Assembly: GCF_036784765.1 (NCBI RefSeq)
Contig: NZ_CP136651.1
Location: forward strand, 1,116,001-1,180,000
Direction: 5' to 3'
Source of the DNA: Novosphingobium sp. ZN18A2
GTDB lineage: Bacteria > Pseudomonadota > Alphaproteobacteria > Sphingomonadales > Sphingomonadaceae
Length of the DNA stretch: 64,000 nt
Made by a program: the position numbers and the translations under genes. The first letter of the stretch is position 1. Each line of letters opens with the position of its first letter. This document shows, in pieces, positions 27,917 through 37,611 of the stretch. Below the pieces are notes generated by a model. It worked only from the letters and a program-made list of their open reading frames with translations. It was not told the origin of the DNA and made no database searches.

Positions 27917-29317
27917 ATGAGCTTTGCCGATCTCGGCCTGTCTGACGAATTGCTGAAATCGGTCGAAGCGGCCGGTTATACCGAGCCGACTCCGATCCAG
28001 GCGCAGGCGATCCCCAGCGTCCTGATGATGCGTGACCTTATCGGGATCGCGCAGACCGGCACGGGCAAGACCGCCAGCTTCGTGCTGCCGATGATCGACA
28101 TCCTGGCCCACGGGCGGCGCCGCGCGCTGATGCCGCGTTCGCTGATCCTTGCCCCCACGCGCGAACTGGCGGTGCAGGTGGCCGACAACTTCGAGAAGTA
28201 CGGCACCAACCACGACCTGAAGATGGCGCTGCTGATCGGCGGCGTGCAGATGGGCGACCAGGTAAAGGCGCTGAACGAAGGCGTGGACGTGCTGATCGCC
28301 ACGCCCGGCCGCCTGATGGACCTGTTCGAACGCGGCAAGATCCTGCTGACGGGCTGCGAACTTCTGGTGATCGACGAGGCGGACCGGATGCTCGACATGG
28401 GGTTCATCCCCGATATCGAGACGATCTGTTCCAAGCTTCCCGCTCAGCGCCAGACGTTGCTGTTTTCGGCGACGATGCCCCCGCCGATCAAGAAGCTGGC
28501 CGACAAGTTCCTGTCGAACCCCAAATATATCGAGGTTGCGCGCCCCGCGACTGCGAACACCAATATCGCCCAGCACAAGGTCTTCGTTTCGAACCGCGGC
28601 AAGCGCGATGCGCTGCGCCGTCTGCTGCGCAGCGAAGACGCGCGGACCGCCATCGTGTTCTGCAACCGCAAGACCACGGTGCGTGAGCTGAACAAGAGCC
28701 TGAAGCGCCACGGTTTCGCCAGCGGCGAGATTCACGGGGACATGGACCAGTCGGCGCGGCTTGCCGAACTGGACCTGTTCAAGGACGGCAAGGTCAACAT
28801 CCTTGTCGCGTCGGACGTTGCCGCGCGCGGGCTGGATATCAAGGGCGTGTCCCACGTGTTCAACTTCGACACGCCGTGGCACCCCGATGACTATGTCCAC
28901 CGCATCGGCCGCACGGGCCGCGCCGGGGCAACCGGCCGCGCGTTTACGTTCGTCGCGCCCGAAGATGCCGAAGCGATCGAGAACGTCGAGAAGCTGACCG
29001 GCGGCGCAATCCCCGTCTACCAGCTTGAGGGTGAAGCCGCCGCTGACAGCGGGGACGAGCGCAAGGCGGACAGGAAGCCGTCGCGCGGCCGCAAGGCCAA
29101 GGATGACGGCAAAAGCGATGGCGGCAGGGACGAAAAGACCGCCCGCCGTTCGCGCAAGGCGGAATCAGTGGAACCGCAGGACAAGGCTGAGCGCCCGGCC
29201 CGTCCGCGTCGCGACGGAACGAAGCCGCCGGCAAACACCCGGCCGGAATCGCAGGACGAACCCGGCGCGTGGAACGGCCCCGTTCCCGGCTTCCTCAGCG
29301 TTTCGGCGCTGAACTGA
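27917..29317 (+). CDS. DEAD-box RNA helicase (RhlE type)
   Basis: The 466-residue helicase shows all core motifs: Q motif (TPIQAQAIP), Walker A AQTGTGKT, PTRELA, TPGR, VIDEADRM, SAT, and HRIGRTGR. A basic, low-complexity C-terminal tail (from about residue 380, rich in Lys, Arg, Asp and Pro) is typical of RhlE-like proteins that act in ribosome assembly or RNA decay. The frame is open upstream to 27719, but MSFADLGLSDELL is the conserved family start, so the ATG at 27917 is chosen. No strong Shine-Dalgarno is visible. The MFS gene follows 18 bases later and may be cotranscribed. Confidence 0.92.
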   Translation: MSFADLGLSDELLKSVEAAGYTEPTPIQAQAIPSVLMMRDLIGIAQTGTGKTASFVLPMIDILAHGRRRALMPRSLILAPTRELAVQVADNFEKYGTNHDLKMALLIGGVQMGDQVKALNEGVDVLIATPGRLMDLFERGKILLTGCELLVIDEADRMLDMGFIPDIETICSKLPAQRQTLLFSATMPPPIKKLADKFLSNPKYIEVARPATANTNIAQHKVFVSNRGKRDALRRLLRSEDARTAIVFCNRKTTVRELNKSLKRHGFASGEIHGDMDQSARLAELDLFKDGKVNILVASDVAARGLDIKGVSHVFNFDTPWHPDDYVHRIGRTGRAGATGRAFTFVAPEDAEAIENVEKLTGGAIPVYQLEGEAAADSGDERKADRKPSRGRKAKDDGKSDGGRDEKTARRSRKAESVEPQDKAERPARPRRDGTKPPANTRPESQDEPGAWNGPVPGFLSVSALN

Positions 29318-29335
29318 CGCGGTAGCCGCGCCGCC

Positions 29336-30532
29336 ATGCCCGGCGCATCGCAACGGACCGGCCTGCCGCGCACCGTATGGGCGCTGGGCCTCGTCAGCCT
29401 GTTCATGGATCTCTCGTCAGAAATATTCCACGGGCTGCTGCCGCTGTTCCTTACCACCACGCTGGGGACAAGCGTCGCGCTGGTCGGCGTGATCGACGGG
29501 ATTTCCGAAGCGACCGCTTCGATCACCAAGGTCTTTTCGGGCGCCATATCGGACCGGATCGGGCGGCGGCGTCCGTTGATCCTGCTCGGCTATGGCATGG
29601 CCGCCGCGTCGAAACCGCTGTTCCCGCTGGCTGGCAGCGCGGCAACGGTACTGGGCGCGCGGTTCGTCGACCGCATCGGCAAGGGGCTGCGCGGCGCGCC
29701 GCGCGACGCGCTGATCGCAGATGCCACAGCGCCCGACATGCGCGGGCGCGCCTATGGCTTGCGGCAGGCGCTGGATACCGTCGGCGCATTCCTTGGCCCG
29801 TTGGCGGCGGTGGTGCTGATGGCCGTTTTCGCGGACGATATGCGCACCGTGTTCTGGATTGCGACCGCGCCTGCGTGGATCGCGGTTCTGCTGGTGCTGT
29901 TCGCGGTGCGCGATGTGCCGGGGCAGGCGGAATCCGCCACGAAACGCTCGGCGCTGCGGTGGAGCGATATTGCAGACCTGCCGCCCGGGTTCTGGCGGGT
30001 GACCGCGATCGGTGTGCTGTTCACCCTGGCGCGGTTTTCAGAAGCTTTCCTTGTCCTGCGCGCGCATGATCGTGGCCTGCCGCTCGCTTATGCTCCGCTG
30101 GTGCTGGTGGCGATGAACCTCGTCTATTCGCTTGGCGCCTATCCGGCGGGCGCGTTGGCGGACCGGGTGGGGCCGTCGCGCCTGCTTGCCGCGGGGCTGG
30201 CGGCGCTGATTGCGGCCGACGCCCTGCTCGGCTTCGGGCAGGGGCTGTGGGTCGTCTTCGCCGGAATCGCGCTGTGGGGCGCGCACATGGCGCTGACGCA
30301 GGGCGTGCTTTCGCAAATGGTGGCGGCACAGGCCCCGCCAGAGCGTCGCGCATCGGCGTTCGGCCTGTTCAACCTTGCCACGGGCCTTGCCATGCTGGGC
30401 GCGAGCCTTGTCGCCGGCGTGCTGTGGGATGCCGTGGGGCCGGGCGCAACATTCGTGGCTGGCGGCGGCTTCGCGGTGCTGACGCTGGCAGTGCTGGGAT
30501 GGGCAAGGTTCAGCCTGTCCAGGGCGAACTGA
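29336..30532 (+). CDS. MFS transporter
   Basis: This 398-residue protein has about 12 hydrophobic segments and the MFS motif between helices 2 and 3 (GAISDRIGRRRPLILLG), as well as the later VDRIGKGLRGAPRDALI loop. It is an inner-membrane carrier of the DHA1-like drug/solute:proton type. The substrate is unknown. It starts 18 bases after the helicase gene, so readthrough is likely, and it converges with the FUSC gene 14 bases beyond its end. Confidence 0.85.
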   Translation: MPGASQRTGLPRTVWALGLVSLFMDLSSEIFHGLLPLFLTTTLGTSVALVGVIDGISEATASITKVFSGAISDRIGRRRPLILLGYGMAAASKPLFPLAGSAATVLGARFVDRIGKGLRGAPRDALIADATAPDMRGRAYGLRQALDTVGAFLGPLAAVVLMAVFADDMRTVFWIATAPAWIAVLLVLFAVRDVPGQAESATKRSALRWSDIADLPPGFWRVTAIGVLFTLARFSEAFLVLRAHDRGLPLAYAPLVLVAMNLVYSLGAYPAGALADRVGPSRLLAAGLAALIAADALLGFGQGLWVVFAGIALWGAHMALTQGVLSQMVAAQAPPERRASAFGLFNLATGLAMLGASLVAGVLWDAVGPGATFVAGGGFAVLTLAVLGWARFSLSRAN

Positions 30533-30545
30533 ACGCGGGCAGGCA

Positions 30546-31652
30546 TTACTCGCCGTGGTCGGGCCGGCCCTCGACTGGTGGTTTGTTGCCGGGATGGGAT
30601 ACGGCGGCGGCGGGCGGAACCGGCGATGGAACCAGCCAGTGCCACGCGAGCAGGATCGGTTCCAGCATCGCCATGCCGAACAGGATGCCCGCCAGCCGCA
30701 TCAGCGCGGGCGTGATCTCTGCCTCGGAAAGGTTGTCCGGCAGAAGCGTCACCAGAACGGCCAGCGTGAATTGCAGGCCGATATAGGCGCGCTGGGTCGG
30801 GCCGTTCTCTATATGTCGCCCGATCATGATGCCAATGGCGGTGCCCAGAAGGATGATCGCCGGATCGCCGCGCGCCAAAAGCACGAAGGCAAGCGACAGC
30901 AGGCCGCCCGCCATACAGCCCATCGCACGGTGCAGCAGGCGGCGGCTGACCGGAACAAGCCCGCCCGAGGGAAGCCCGGCCACTGGCACGATCATCACCG
31001 CCATGATCGTCACCGCGACCTGCGGCAGTACTTCAACGTTCCAGTATCGCGCGATTGCCGGCAGCACGGCCAGTGCAATGCCTGCCTGCGCCGCGTGGCG
31101 CGCGGCCTGCGGGTGCCAGCGCACCGGCACCGGGCGTGCGCTGGGCTTGCGCCATTCCCGCCGCGCGATTGCCCTTGCGGTAATGCTGACGAACACGCAG
31201 GCGGCGGTCCCGGCGGCAACCTCTATCAGTCGCGTGCGGGCGACCTGCCAGGTATCGAACGCCGGGTGGGTCAGCGCGTCCAGCAGGATCATTTCGAACG
31301 TGATGCCTGAGATGAACCAGGCATAGGCGCGCTTCTGCGTCAGCATGCCATAAAGGCCCATTGCGCCGATCGCGGCAGCCGCGACCATCGCCACGGGCAG
31401 CGACCGCGCGGCGAGCGGGAGCACAACCAGTGCCAGTCCCGCACCGATGGCCGTGCCGATCAGGCGCAGCACACCGCGCAGCACCGTTTCGGCAACGTCG
31501 CCCTTCATCAGTATGAAAGCGGTGAAGGCGGCCCAGCCGACCATCCCCGCGCCCAGTCGCCAGGCCAGCGCGATGGCGAGCATGACCGAAACGACGCAAG
31601 CCAGCTCGTCCGCCATGCGCGCATCGGGGGTGAGGAAATCGCGCACCGTCAT
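30546..31652 (-). CDS. FUSC-family inner-membrane protein
   Basis: The 368-residue product has two sets of hydrophobic helices (about residues 20-150 and 200-340) and the layout of FUSC/aromatic-acid exporter proteins (AaeB/YhfK type), with GTAIGAGLALVVLPL and LIGRH-like segments. It is likely an efflux or membrane protein of unknown substrate. The first ATG (31652) is used; a TTG at 31709 that overlaps the uvrD stop (TTGA) is an alternative that would add 19 residues. Its closeness to uvrD suggests one mRNA. Confidence 0.75.
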   Translation of the reverse strand: MTVRDFLTPDARMADELACVVSVMLAIALAWRLGAGMVGWAAFTAFILMKGDVAETVLRGVLRLIGTAIGAGLALVVLPLAARSLPVAMVAAAAIGAMGLYGMLTQKRAYAWFISGITFEMILLDALTHPAFDTWQVARTRLIEVAAGTAACVFVSITARAIARREWRKPSARPVPVRWHPQAARHAAQAGIALAVLPAIARYWNVEVLPQVAVTIMAVMIVPVAGLPSGGLVPVSRRLLHRAMGCMAGGLLSLAFVLLARGDPAIILLGTAIGIMIGRHIENGPTQRAYIGLQFTLAVLVTLLPDNLSEAEITPALMRLAGILFGMAMLEPILLAWHWLVPSPVPPAAAVSHPGNKPPVEGRPDHGE

Positions 31653-31705
31653 GCGGAGCGCCGCGCGCGCCTTTCCGAGCGGCACGCCGAGGCGCGCCGG
31701 TCGTG

Positions 31706-34012
31706 TCAAGCAAGCCTCACGAAGCTGTCTATCACCCGTTTGCGGCCCGTCTGCTCGAAGTCGATCTCCAGCTTGTTGCCTTCCTGCGCGGCAACGGTGC
31801 CGTATCCGAACTTGTCATGGAACACGCGCGCGCCCACCGCGATGTCGCCGCGCGATTTCGCAGCATAGCTGGCCGCGCTGCGCGTGCTTTCAACGATGCG
31901 GCGGGGGGCCGGATCGTATTCGCGTGCCGCCGCGCGTTGCCAGCCGGGGCCGCGCGTCATCGCGTGGCCGGGCTTCGCGCGGGCGACGTCGGCAAATGGA
32001 TCGGACTGTTCGGACCACTGCGCGCGCCACAGCGATGCGCCGCCGGTCAGCGTGGTTTCTTCCTCTATATGGTCGGCGGGAAGTTCGGCGATAAAGCGGC
32101 TGGGGATCGAACTGGTCCACTGGCCATAGATGCGCCGGTTCGCCGCGTGCAGGATCGTGCAGCGCCGCCTTGCGCGCGTGATCGCGACATAGGCAAGGCG
32201 GCGTTCCTCTTCCAGCGATGCAAGCCCGCCTTCGTCCATCGCGCGCTGCGAAGGGAAAACCCCTTCTTCCCAGCCGGGCAGGAACACCTGGTCGAACTCC
32301 AGCCCCTTTGCCGCGTGGATGGTCATGATCGTGACCTTCTCCTCGTCCGGGGACGCATCGTTGTCCATCACCAGGCTGACGTGTTCCAGAAAATCGCCCA
32401 GCGTTTCGTATTCCTCCATCGCGCGGGTCAGCTCGGCCAGGTTTTCAAGCCGCCCGGCCGCCTCGGCGCTTTTCTCCGCCTGCAAGACCTGCGTGTATCC
32501 GCTCTCGTCCAGCAGCGTGCGCGCCAGTTCCGCCGGGGTGAGGGCGGAACTTTCGGTGCGCCAGCGCGCAAAATCGCGCATCAGACCGGCAAGTGTATTG
32601 CGCGCGCGTGCCGGAAGCTCGTCCGTATCGCAGATTTCCACCGCCGCCGCGGCCAGCGGGATGCCGCGCGCACGCGCCAGCCGGTGCATCTTCTCCACCG
32701 TCTTGTCGCCCAATCCCCGTTTGGGCGTGTTGACGATGCGTTCGAAGGCGAGATCGTCCGAAGGCTGCGCGATTACGCGCAGGTATGCCAGCGCGTCGCG
32801 GATTTCGGCGCGTTCGTAAAACCGGAAGCCGCCCACGATGCGGTATGAAAGGCCGATCTGGATGAAGCGGTCTTCCAGTTCGCGCGTCTGGAACTGCGCG
32901 CGCACAAGGATGGCGATCCGGTCCAGCGGGGCGCCTTCGCGTTCCAGCCGCTCTATCTCGTCACCCACGCGGCGCGCTTCTTCCGGCCCGTCCCACACGC
33001 CGATCACGCGCAGCTTGTCGCCGCGCGGTGCCTCGGTCCACAAAGTCTTGCCCAGCCGCTCGGAGTTTGCGCCGATCAACGTGGACGCGGCGGCAAGGAT
33101 CTGCGGGGTAGAGCGATAGTTCTGTTCCAGCCGGATCACTTTCGCGCCGGGGAAATCCTTTTCGAAGCGCAGGATGTTCGCCACTTCCGCCCCGCGCCAC
33201 GAATAGATCGACTGATCGTCGTCCCCCACCACGCAGATGTTCTTGCGCGCCTGGGCCAGCAGGCGCAGCCACAGGTACTGCACCGCGTTGGTGTCCTGGT
33301 ATTCGTCCACCATGATGTACTTGAAGCGCTGCTGGTACATCTCCAGCACTTCGCGGTCCTTGCGGAACACGTTGAGCATATGCAGCAGCAGGTCGCCGAA
33401 ATCGCAGGCATTCAGCGTGCGCAGCCGTTCCTGATACTGGCGGTACATCTGTTGCCCGCGCCCGTTGGCATAGGCTTCGTTCTCCCCGGCATCCAGATCG
33501 TCCGGGTTCAGCCCCTTGTTCTTCCACCGGTCCAGCAGAGAGGCGAGCTGGCGTGCGGGCCAGCGCTTTTCGTCAAGGTCGTTCGCGGCGATCAGCTGTT
33601 TCAGCAGGCGCAACTGGTCGTCCGGGTCGATGATCGTGAAGTTCGATTGCAGGCCGACCAGTTCCGCATGGCGGCGCAGCATCTTCGCGCCGATCGCGTG
33701 GAACGTGCCCAGCCACGGCATCCCTTCCACCGCCGGGCCGATCAACTGGCCCACGCGTTCGCGCATTTCGCGCGCGGCCTTGTTGGTGAAAGTGACGCAC
33801 AGGATCTCGCTCGGCCAGGCAAGGCGATTGCGCAGGATATTCGCAAGCCGGTGGGTCAGCGCCGCGGTCTTGCCCGTGCCGGCGCCCGCCAGCATCAGCA
33901 CCGGACCTTCCGTTGTCGTCACGGCTTCGCGCTGCGGCGCGTTCAGCCGGTCAAGGAACGGGTCCGGTGATTCGCCGGCCGGGGAAGAGGGGGATTCGGG
34001 TGCTTGCGTCAC
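31706..34012 (-). CDS. uvrD: UvrD/PcrA-type ATP-dependent DNA helicase
   Basis: The 768-residue superfamily 1 helicase has Walker A GAGTGKTA, motif Ia FTNKAAREM, Walker B VDEYQDTN, motif III GDDDQSIYSW, motif IV QNYRSTP, motif V HAAKGLEFD, and motif VI VAITRARRR. It unwinds DNA 3'-5' in nucleotide-excision and mismatch repair, in the cytoplasm on DNA. A short unstructured N-terminal tail (PESPSSPAGESPDP) is followed by the helicase. The start is a GTG; no ATG in the first 35 residues is a better start. The FUSC gene follows directly. Confidence 0.94.
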   Translation of the reverse strand: MTQAPESPSSPAGESPDPFLDRLNAPQREAVTTTEGPVLMLAGAGTGKTAALTHRLANILRNRLAWPSEILCVTFTNKAAREMRERVGQLIGPAVEGMPWLGTFHAIGAKMLRRHAELVGLQSNFTIIDPDDQLRLLKQLIAANDLDEKRWPARQLASLLDRWKNKGLNPDDLDAGENEAYANGRGQQMYRQYQERLRTLNACDFGDLLLHMLNVFRKDREVLEMYQQRFKYIMVDEYQDTNAVQYLWLRLLAQARKNICVVGDDDQSIYSWRGAEVANILRFEKDFPGAKVIRLEQNYRSTPQILAAASTLIGANSERLGKTLWTEAPRGDKLRVIGVWDGPEEARRVGDEIERLEREGAPLDRIAILVRAQFQTRELEDRFIQIGLSYRIVGGFRFYERAEIRDALAYLRVIAQPSDDLAFERIVNTPKRGLGDKTVEKMHRLARARGIPLAAAAVEICDTDELPARARNTLAGLMRDFARWRTESSALTPAELARTLLDESGYTQVLQAEKSAEAAGRLENLAELTRAMEEYETLGDFLEHVSLVMDNDASPDEEKVTIMTIHAAKGLEFDQVFLPGWEEGVFPSQRAMDEGGLASLEEERRLAYVAITRARRRCTILHAANRRIYGQWTSSIPSRFIAELPADHIEEETTLTGGASLWRAQWSEQSDPFADVARAKPGHAMTRGPGWQRAAAREYDPAPRRIVESTRSAASYAAKSRGDIAVGARVFHDKFGYGTVAAQEGNKLEIDFEQTGRKRVIDSFVRLA

Positions 34013-34058
34013 CCGGAACGATTAGGGAACGCACCCGCGTTCCACAAGGGGCGGCCCG

Positions 34059-34934
34059 TCAATTTCCGTCGACCAGCGTCAGCAGCGCTTCGGCCGCCGC
34101 GCTGACATAGCGTTCCTTGTGGCGCAGTTTGAAGAATGGGCGCGGGCCAAGCGGGAAGGGCAGTTCCAGCAGTCGTCCCGCCTCGATTGCCCAGGCCACT
34201 ACCAGCGATGAAAGCGCGGCGATTCCCGCGCCTGCCTCAACCGCGGTGCGCACGCCTTCGTTCGACGGCAGGGTAAGCGTGATGTCCAGCCGCGCCGGGT
34301 CTATGCCGTGCGCCGCCAGCGCCGCGTCGAAGCTGGCGCGCGTGCCCGAACCGGCCTCACGCGAGACCCACCGCGCCGCGCGCAGCCATTCCGCGTCAAC
34401 CTTTTCGGGAAGGGGCTGGGAAGCGGTCTGCACCAGCATCAGCCGATCGGCGTCGATCTCGCGCACGGCAAGCGCAGGGCGATCCACCGGACCTTCGGCA
34501 AAACCCAGATCCGCGCTGCCGTCCTCCACCCGCGCGGCCGCCTGTTCGGAGTTGCCGATGGCAAGATCCACCGTGATCCCCGGATGGAGCGCATGAAAGC
34601 GCACCAGAAGCGGGGGAAGCCAGTAGGCAGCGATGGTCTGGCTGGCGACAAGGTGCAGCGTGCCGCGCGAAAGGCCCGCCATATCGTCCAGCACCGCTTC
34701 CGCGCTGGCGGCGCGCGCCAGAACGGCGCGTGCTTCGTCAAGGAACGCACGGCCCGCATCGGTCAACGCGATACCGCGCCCCACCCGGTGGAACAGGCGC
34801 ACCCCGTGCCGCTGCTCAAGCGCGGAAATGGCCGAGGACGCGGCCGACTGCGTAAGGTTCAGCGCGCGCGCGGCGGCGGTCACGTGCTCGCGCTCTGCCA
34901 CGGCGACGAAGATGCGAAGCTGTTCCAGCGTCAT
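34059..34934 (-). CDS. LysR-type regulator, divergent from yeiH
   Basis: The 291-residue protein opens with the LysR winged-helix domain (TLEQLRIFVAVAEREHVTAAARALNLTQSAASSAISALE) followed by an effector-binding periplasmic-protein-like domain. It is divergent from a YeiH-family carrier with 95 bases between the starts and a T-N11-A site in that gap. By the usual LTTR rule it would control yeiH and itself. The effector could be a sulfur compound by analogy to CysB/YeiE, but this is not shown. The start at 34934 is the conserved family start; a longer frame exists. Confidence 0.88.
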   Translation of the reverse strand: MTLEQLRIFVAVAEREHVTAAARALNLTQSAASSAISALEQRHGVRLFHRVGRGIALTDAGRAFLDEARAVLARAASAEAVLDDMAGLSRGTLHLVASQTIAAYWLPPLLVRFHALHPGITVDLAIGNSEQAAARVEDGSADLGFAEGPVDRPALAVREIDADRLMLVQTASQPLPEKVDAEWLRAARWVSREAGSGTRASFDAALAAHGIDPARLDITLTLPSNEGVRTAVEAGAGIAALSSLVVAWAIEAGRLLELPFPLGPRPFFKLRHKERYVSAAAEALLTLVDGN

Positions 34935-34942
34935 GGCAAACC

Positions 34943-34959
34943 AATCGCATATATCGATT
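34943..34959. promoter_or_regulatory. Likely LysR operator (T-N11-A)
   Basis: AATCG and CGATT form a perfect inverted repeat with seven bases between (CATATAT), containing the T-N11-A pattern (T34945, A34957) of LysR-type binding sites. It lies nine bases upstream of the regulator's start and about 20 bases before the yeiH -35 element. A second T-N11-A pattern overlaps the yeiH promoter (T34994, A35006). Confidence 0.55.
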
Positions 34960-34979
34960 GAAACCACAATTATGATGCG

Positions 34980-35008
34980 TTGGATTAATGCATTTAGTAT
35001 CATCTAAT
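34980..35008 (+). promoter_or_regulatory. Promoter of yeiH-like gene
   Basis: TTGGAT (34980-34985) and TCTAAT (35003-35008) are 17 bases apart. Transcription would start near 35015, about 15 bases before the chosen ATG at 35030. Confidence 0.5.
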
Positions 35009-35029
35009 GAGCGCATGAAAGGACATTTC

Positions 35030-36127
35030 ATGGCTTCCATCGCTCCCCCGCGTCCCACGTTCATGGGCATCAAGTTTCCGTCGTTGAAGGAAATCCTTCC
35101 CGGCGTGCTGCTTTGCGCCGTGGTGACAGGCGCGGCCTATGCCGCGCAGTCGGTGGAAGTGGAGCTTGCGGGCAAGGCCTGGCTGGAAGCACTGGTGCTG
35201 GCCATCGTCATCGGCACGATCGTGCGCACCGCGTGGACGCCCAGCCCGATGTGGCACAAGGGGATCGACTATTCCGCCAAGTTCCTGCTGGAAGTTGCGG
35301 TGGTTCTGCTGGGCGCATCGATCAGCGCGGCGACACTGGTGGCCACGGGGCCGGCGCTGTTGCTGGGCATCGTCGCGGTGGTTTCCATCGCCATTCCTTC
35401 AAGCTTCCTGATCGGCCGGATGCTGGGCCTGCCGCATCGCATGGCGCTGCTGGTGGCCTGCGGCAACTCGATCTGCGGCAATTCGGCCATCGCCGCGGTC
35501 GCCCCGGTGATCGGCGCGGATAGCGAGGACGTGGCCGCGTCTATCGCCTTTACCGCCGTGCTGGGCGTGATCGTGGTGCTTGCGCTGCCGTTCCTGGGCG
35601 TGTGGCTGGGGTTGGCAGATCACGCATACGGCGCTTTTGCGGGCCTTACCGTCTATGCAGTGCCGCAAGTTCTTGCGGCCGCCGCGCCGATGGGGGCGCT
35701 GGCGCTGCAATCGGGCACGCTGGTAAAGCTGGTGCGTGTGCTGATGCTTGGCCCGGTCTGCATGGTGCTGGCCTTCGTCGCGCCTTTCCTGCCGCACGAA
35801 AAGGCGCCGGGCGATGAAGTGACGGCTGGCGGAGAGGAACGGCGCACCGGCCTTCCGCCGCTTTCCAAGCTGATGCCGTGGTTCATCATCGGCTTCCTGG
35901 TGATGATGGCGCTGCGTTCGTTCGACCTGATCCCGCACGAATTGCTGGGGCCGATCGGTTTCGCCTCGACCGCGCTTACCGTGCTGTCGATGGCGGCGCT
36001 GGGGCTGGGCGTGGACGTGCGCACCGTGGCGCGGGCGGGCGTGAAGGTGACGACGGCCGTTACGCTCTCGCTCGTCGCGCTGGGCACGCTCGCCTTCGCC
36101 GTTTTGCATCTTACCCACGCGGCCTGA
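35030..36127 (+). CDS. YeiH family membrane protein (putative sulfate exporter)
   Basis: The 365-residue protein has about ten hydrophobic segments and the family signature with two related inverted halves (VACGNSICGNSAIAAVAPVI and the later AVPQVLAAAAPMG). Such proteins are annotated as putative sulfate exporters (UPF0324/YeiH). The start at 35030 is chosen because AAAGGA lies six bases upstream; an ATG at 35015 would fall at the predicted transcription start. A LysR regulator is divergent. Sulfate export is a family label, not shown here. Confidence 0.85.
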   Translation: MASIAPPRPTFMGIKFPSLKEILPGVLLCAVVTGAAYAAQSVEVELAGKAWLEALVLAIVIGTIVRTAWTPSPMWHKGIDYSAKFLLEVAVVLLGASISAATLVATGPALLLGIVAVVSIAIPSSFLIGRMLGLPHRMALLVACGNSICGNSAIAAVAPVIGADSEDVAASIAFTAVLGVIVVLALPFLGVWLGLADHAYGAFAGLTVYAVPQVLAAAAPMGALALQSGTLVKLVRVLMLGPVCMVLAFVAPFLPHEKAPGDEVTAGGEERRTGLPPLSKLMPWFIIGFLVMMALRSFDLIPHELLGPIGFASTALTVLSMAALGLGVDVRTVARAGVKVTTAVTLSLVALGTLAFAVLHLTHAA

Positions 36128-36154
36128 TTTTCGCCTCGCGGGCCGGCGGAACGG

Positions 36155-37492
36155 TCAGCCCGCCGCCTCGCGCAGCCGCGCAGTGGCCCGTTCGCGGCCG
36201 ATCAGCGGAAGAAGCTGCTTCATGTCGGGGCCGTGGTCCATGCCGGTAAGCGCCTGGCGCAGCGGCAGGAACAACGCCTTGCCCTTGCGTCCCGTTCCGG
36301 CCTTCAGCGCGCCGGTCAGCGTGTGCCACGGATCGTCGCCCCAGTCGCCCGCTTCCAGCGTATCGGCGGCATTGGCCAGATAGCCGCGCGTCTCTTCGTC
36401 GAATGCGGGGGCATCCACCGGGCCGGTAACGATGCGCCACCAGTCCGCCACTTCGTCCATATGCGCAACGTTGGGGCGGATCGCGTCCCACGCATCCTCG
36501 CCCATGCCCTGCGGCAGCAGGTGCGAAACGCGCGCGTAAGGCAGGCGGTGGACGATCTGGGCATTCAGGCGGTGCAGTTCCGCTTCGTCGAACCGGGCGG
36601 GCGCGCGGCCGAATGTGGCAAGGTCGAACGTTTCGACCACTGCCGTGCGTTCTGCAATCGCCTCGACCGGCTGCGAGGTGCCCAGCCGCGCCAGCAACGC
36701 CACCAGCGCCTCCGGCTCTATCCCCGCCTCGCGCAGTTGCGCCACGCCCAGCGAGCCGAGCCGCTTGGACAGCTTGCCTTCGCTTCCCACCAGCAGCGCC
36801 TCGTGCGCGAAGCGCGGCGCTTCGGCGTTCAGCACATGGAACATCTGGATCTGCAAGGCGGTGTTGGAAACGTGATCCTCGCCCCGCAGTACGTCGGTTA
36901 CGCCCATCGCGATATCGTCGATGGCGCTCGGCAGCATATAGAGCCACGATCCGTCGGCGCGGCGCACCACCGGATCAGACATCTGTGCGGGATCGAACTT
37001 CTGGTGCCCGCGGATGCCGTCTTCCCATTCGATCGGCGCGGCATGGTCCAGCTTGAAACGCCAGTGCGGGGCCACGCCCGCCGCCTCCTTCTCCGCCCGT
37101 TCCGCATCCGAAAGGTTCAGCGCGGCCCGGTCGTATATCGGCGGCAAGCCCCGCCCCAGCAGGATCTTGCGCTTAAGCTCAAGCTCTTGCGCGGTTTCAA
37201 AGCAGGGGTAGATGCGGCCAGCCTCGCGCAGCGTGGCAAAGCCCGTCTCGTATCGGTCGAACCGCGCGGACTGGCGTTCCTCGCCGTCAGGTTCCAGCCC
37301 CAGCCAATTCAGATCGGCGCGGATCGCCTCAACATATTCCTCGCGACTGCGCGCGGCGTCGGTATCGTCGATGCGCAGCAGGAAGCGACCGCCGGCCTTC
37401 TTTGCCAGCAGCCAGTTGTGCAAGGCCGTGCGGATATTGCCGACGTGCAGGTGCCCGGTGGGCGACGGGGCGAAACGCGTGGTAACGGTCAT
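36155..37492 (-). CDS. gltX: Glutamyl-tRNA synthetase
   Basis: This 445-residue class I synthetase charges tRNA-Glu (and in many alphaproteobacteria also tRNA-Gln, corrected by GatCAB). The HIGH-like motif is HLHVGN in FAPSPTGHLHVGN, and the KMSKS-like loop is GKLSKR. A C-terminal anticodon-binding part follows. The length, slightly below the common 470, fits the shorter GltX form found in this group; genomes may carry a second copy. It starts with ATG at 37492 and converges on the yeiH-like gene. Confidence 0.93.
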   Translation of the reverse strand: MTVTTRFAPSPTGHLHVGNIRTALHNWLLAKKAGGRFLLRIDDTDAARSREEYVEAIRADLNWLGLEPDGEERQSARFDRYETGFATLREAGRIYPCFETAQELELKRKILLGRGLPPIYDRAALNLSDAERAEKEAAGVAPHWRFKLDHAAPIEWEDGIRGHQKFDPAQMSDPVVRRADGSWLYMLPSAIDDIAMGVTDVLRGEDHVSNTALQIQMFHVLNAEAPRFAHEALLVGSEGKLSKRLGSLGVAQLREAGIEPEALVALLARLGTSQPVEAIAERTAVVETFDLATFGRAPARFDEAELHRLNAQIVHRLPYARVSHLLPQGMGEDAWDAIRPNVAHMDEVADWWRIVTGPVDAPAFDEETRGYLANAADTLEAGDWGDDPWHTLTGALKAGTGRKGKALFLPLRQALTGMDHGPDMKQLLPLIGRERATARLREAAG

Positions 37493-37611
37493 GCGCCGCC
37501 CTATAGCGACTTGGCCGCCTTGCGCTAGGTGCTGGCCGCGCTGCCTGGTGGTCCGATCCTGACATTCGCACCCCTGCCGGCCGGGTGGCGACGGATGTCA
37601 AAGTCAATCCA

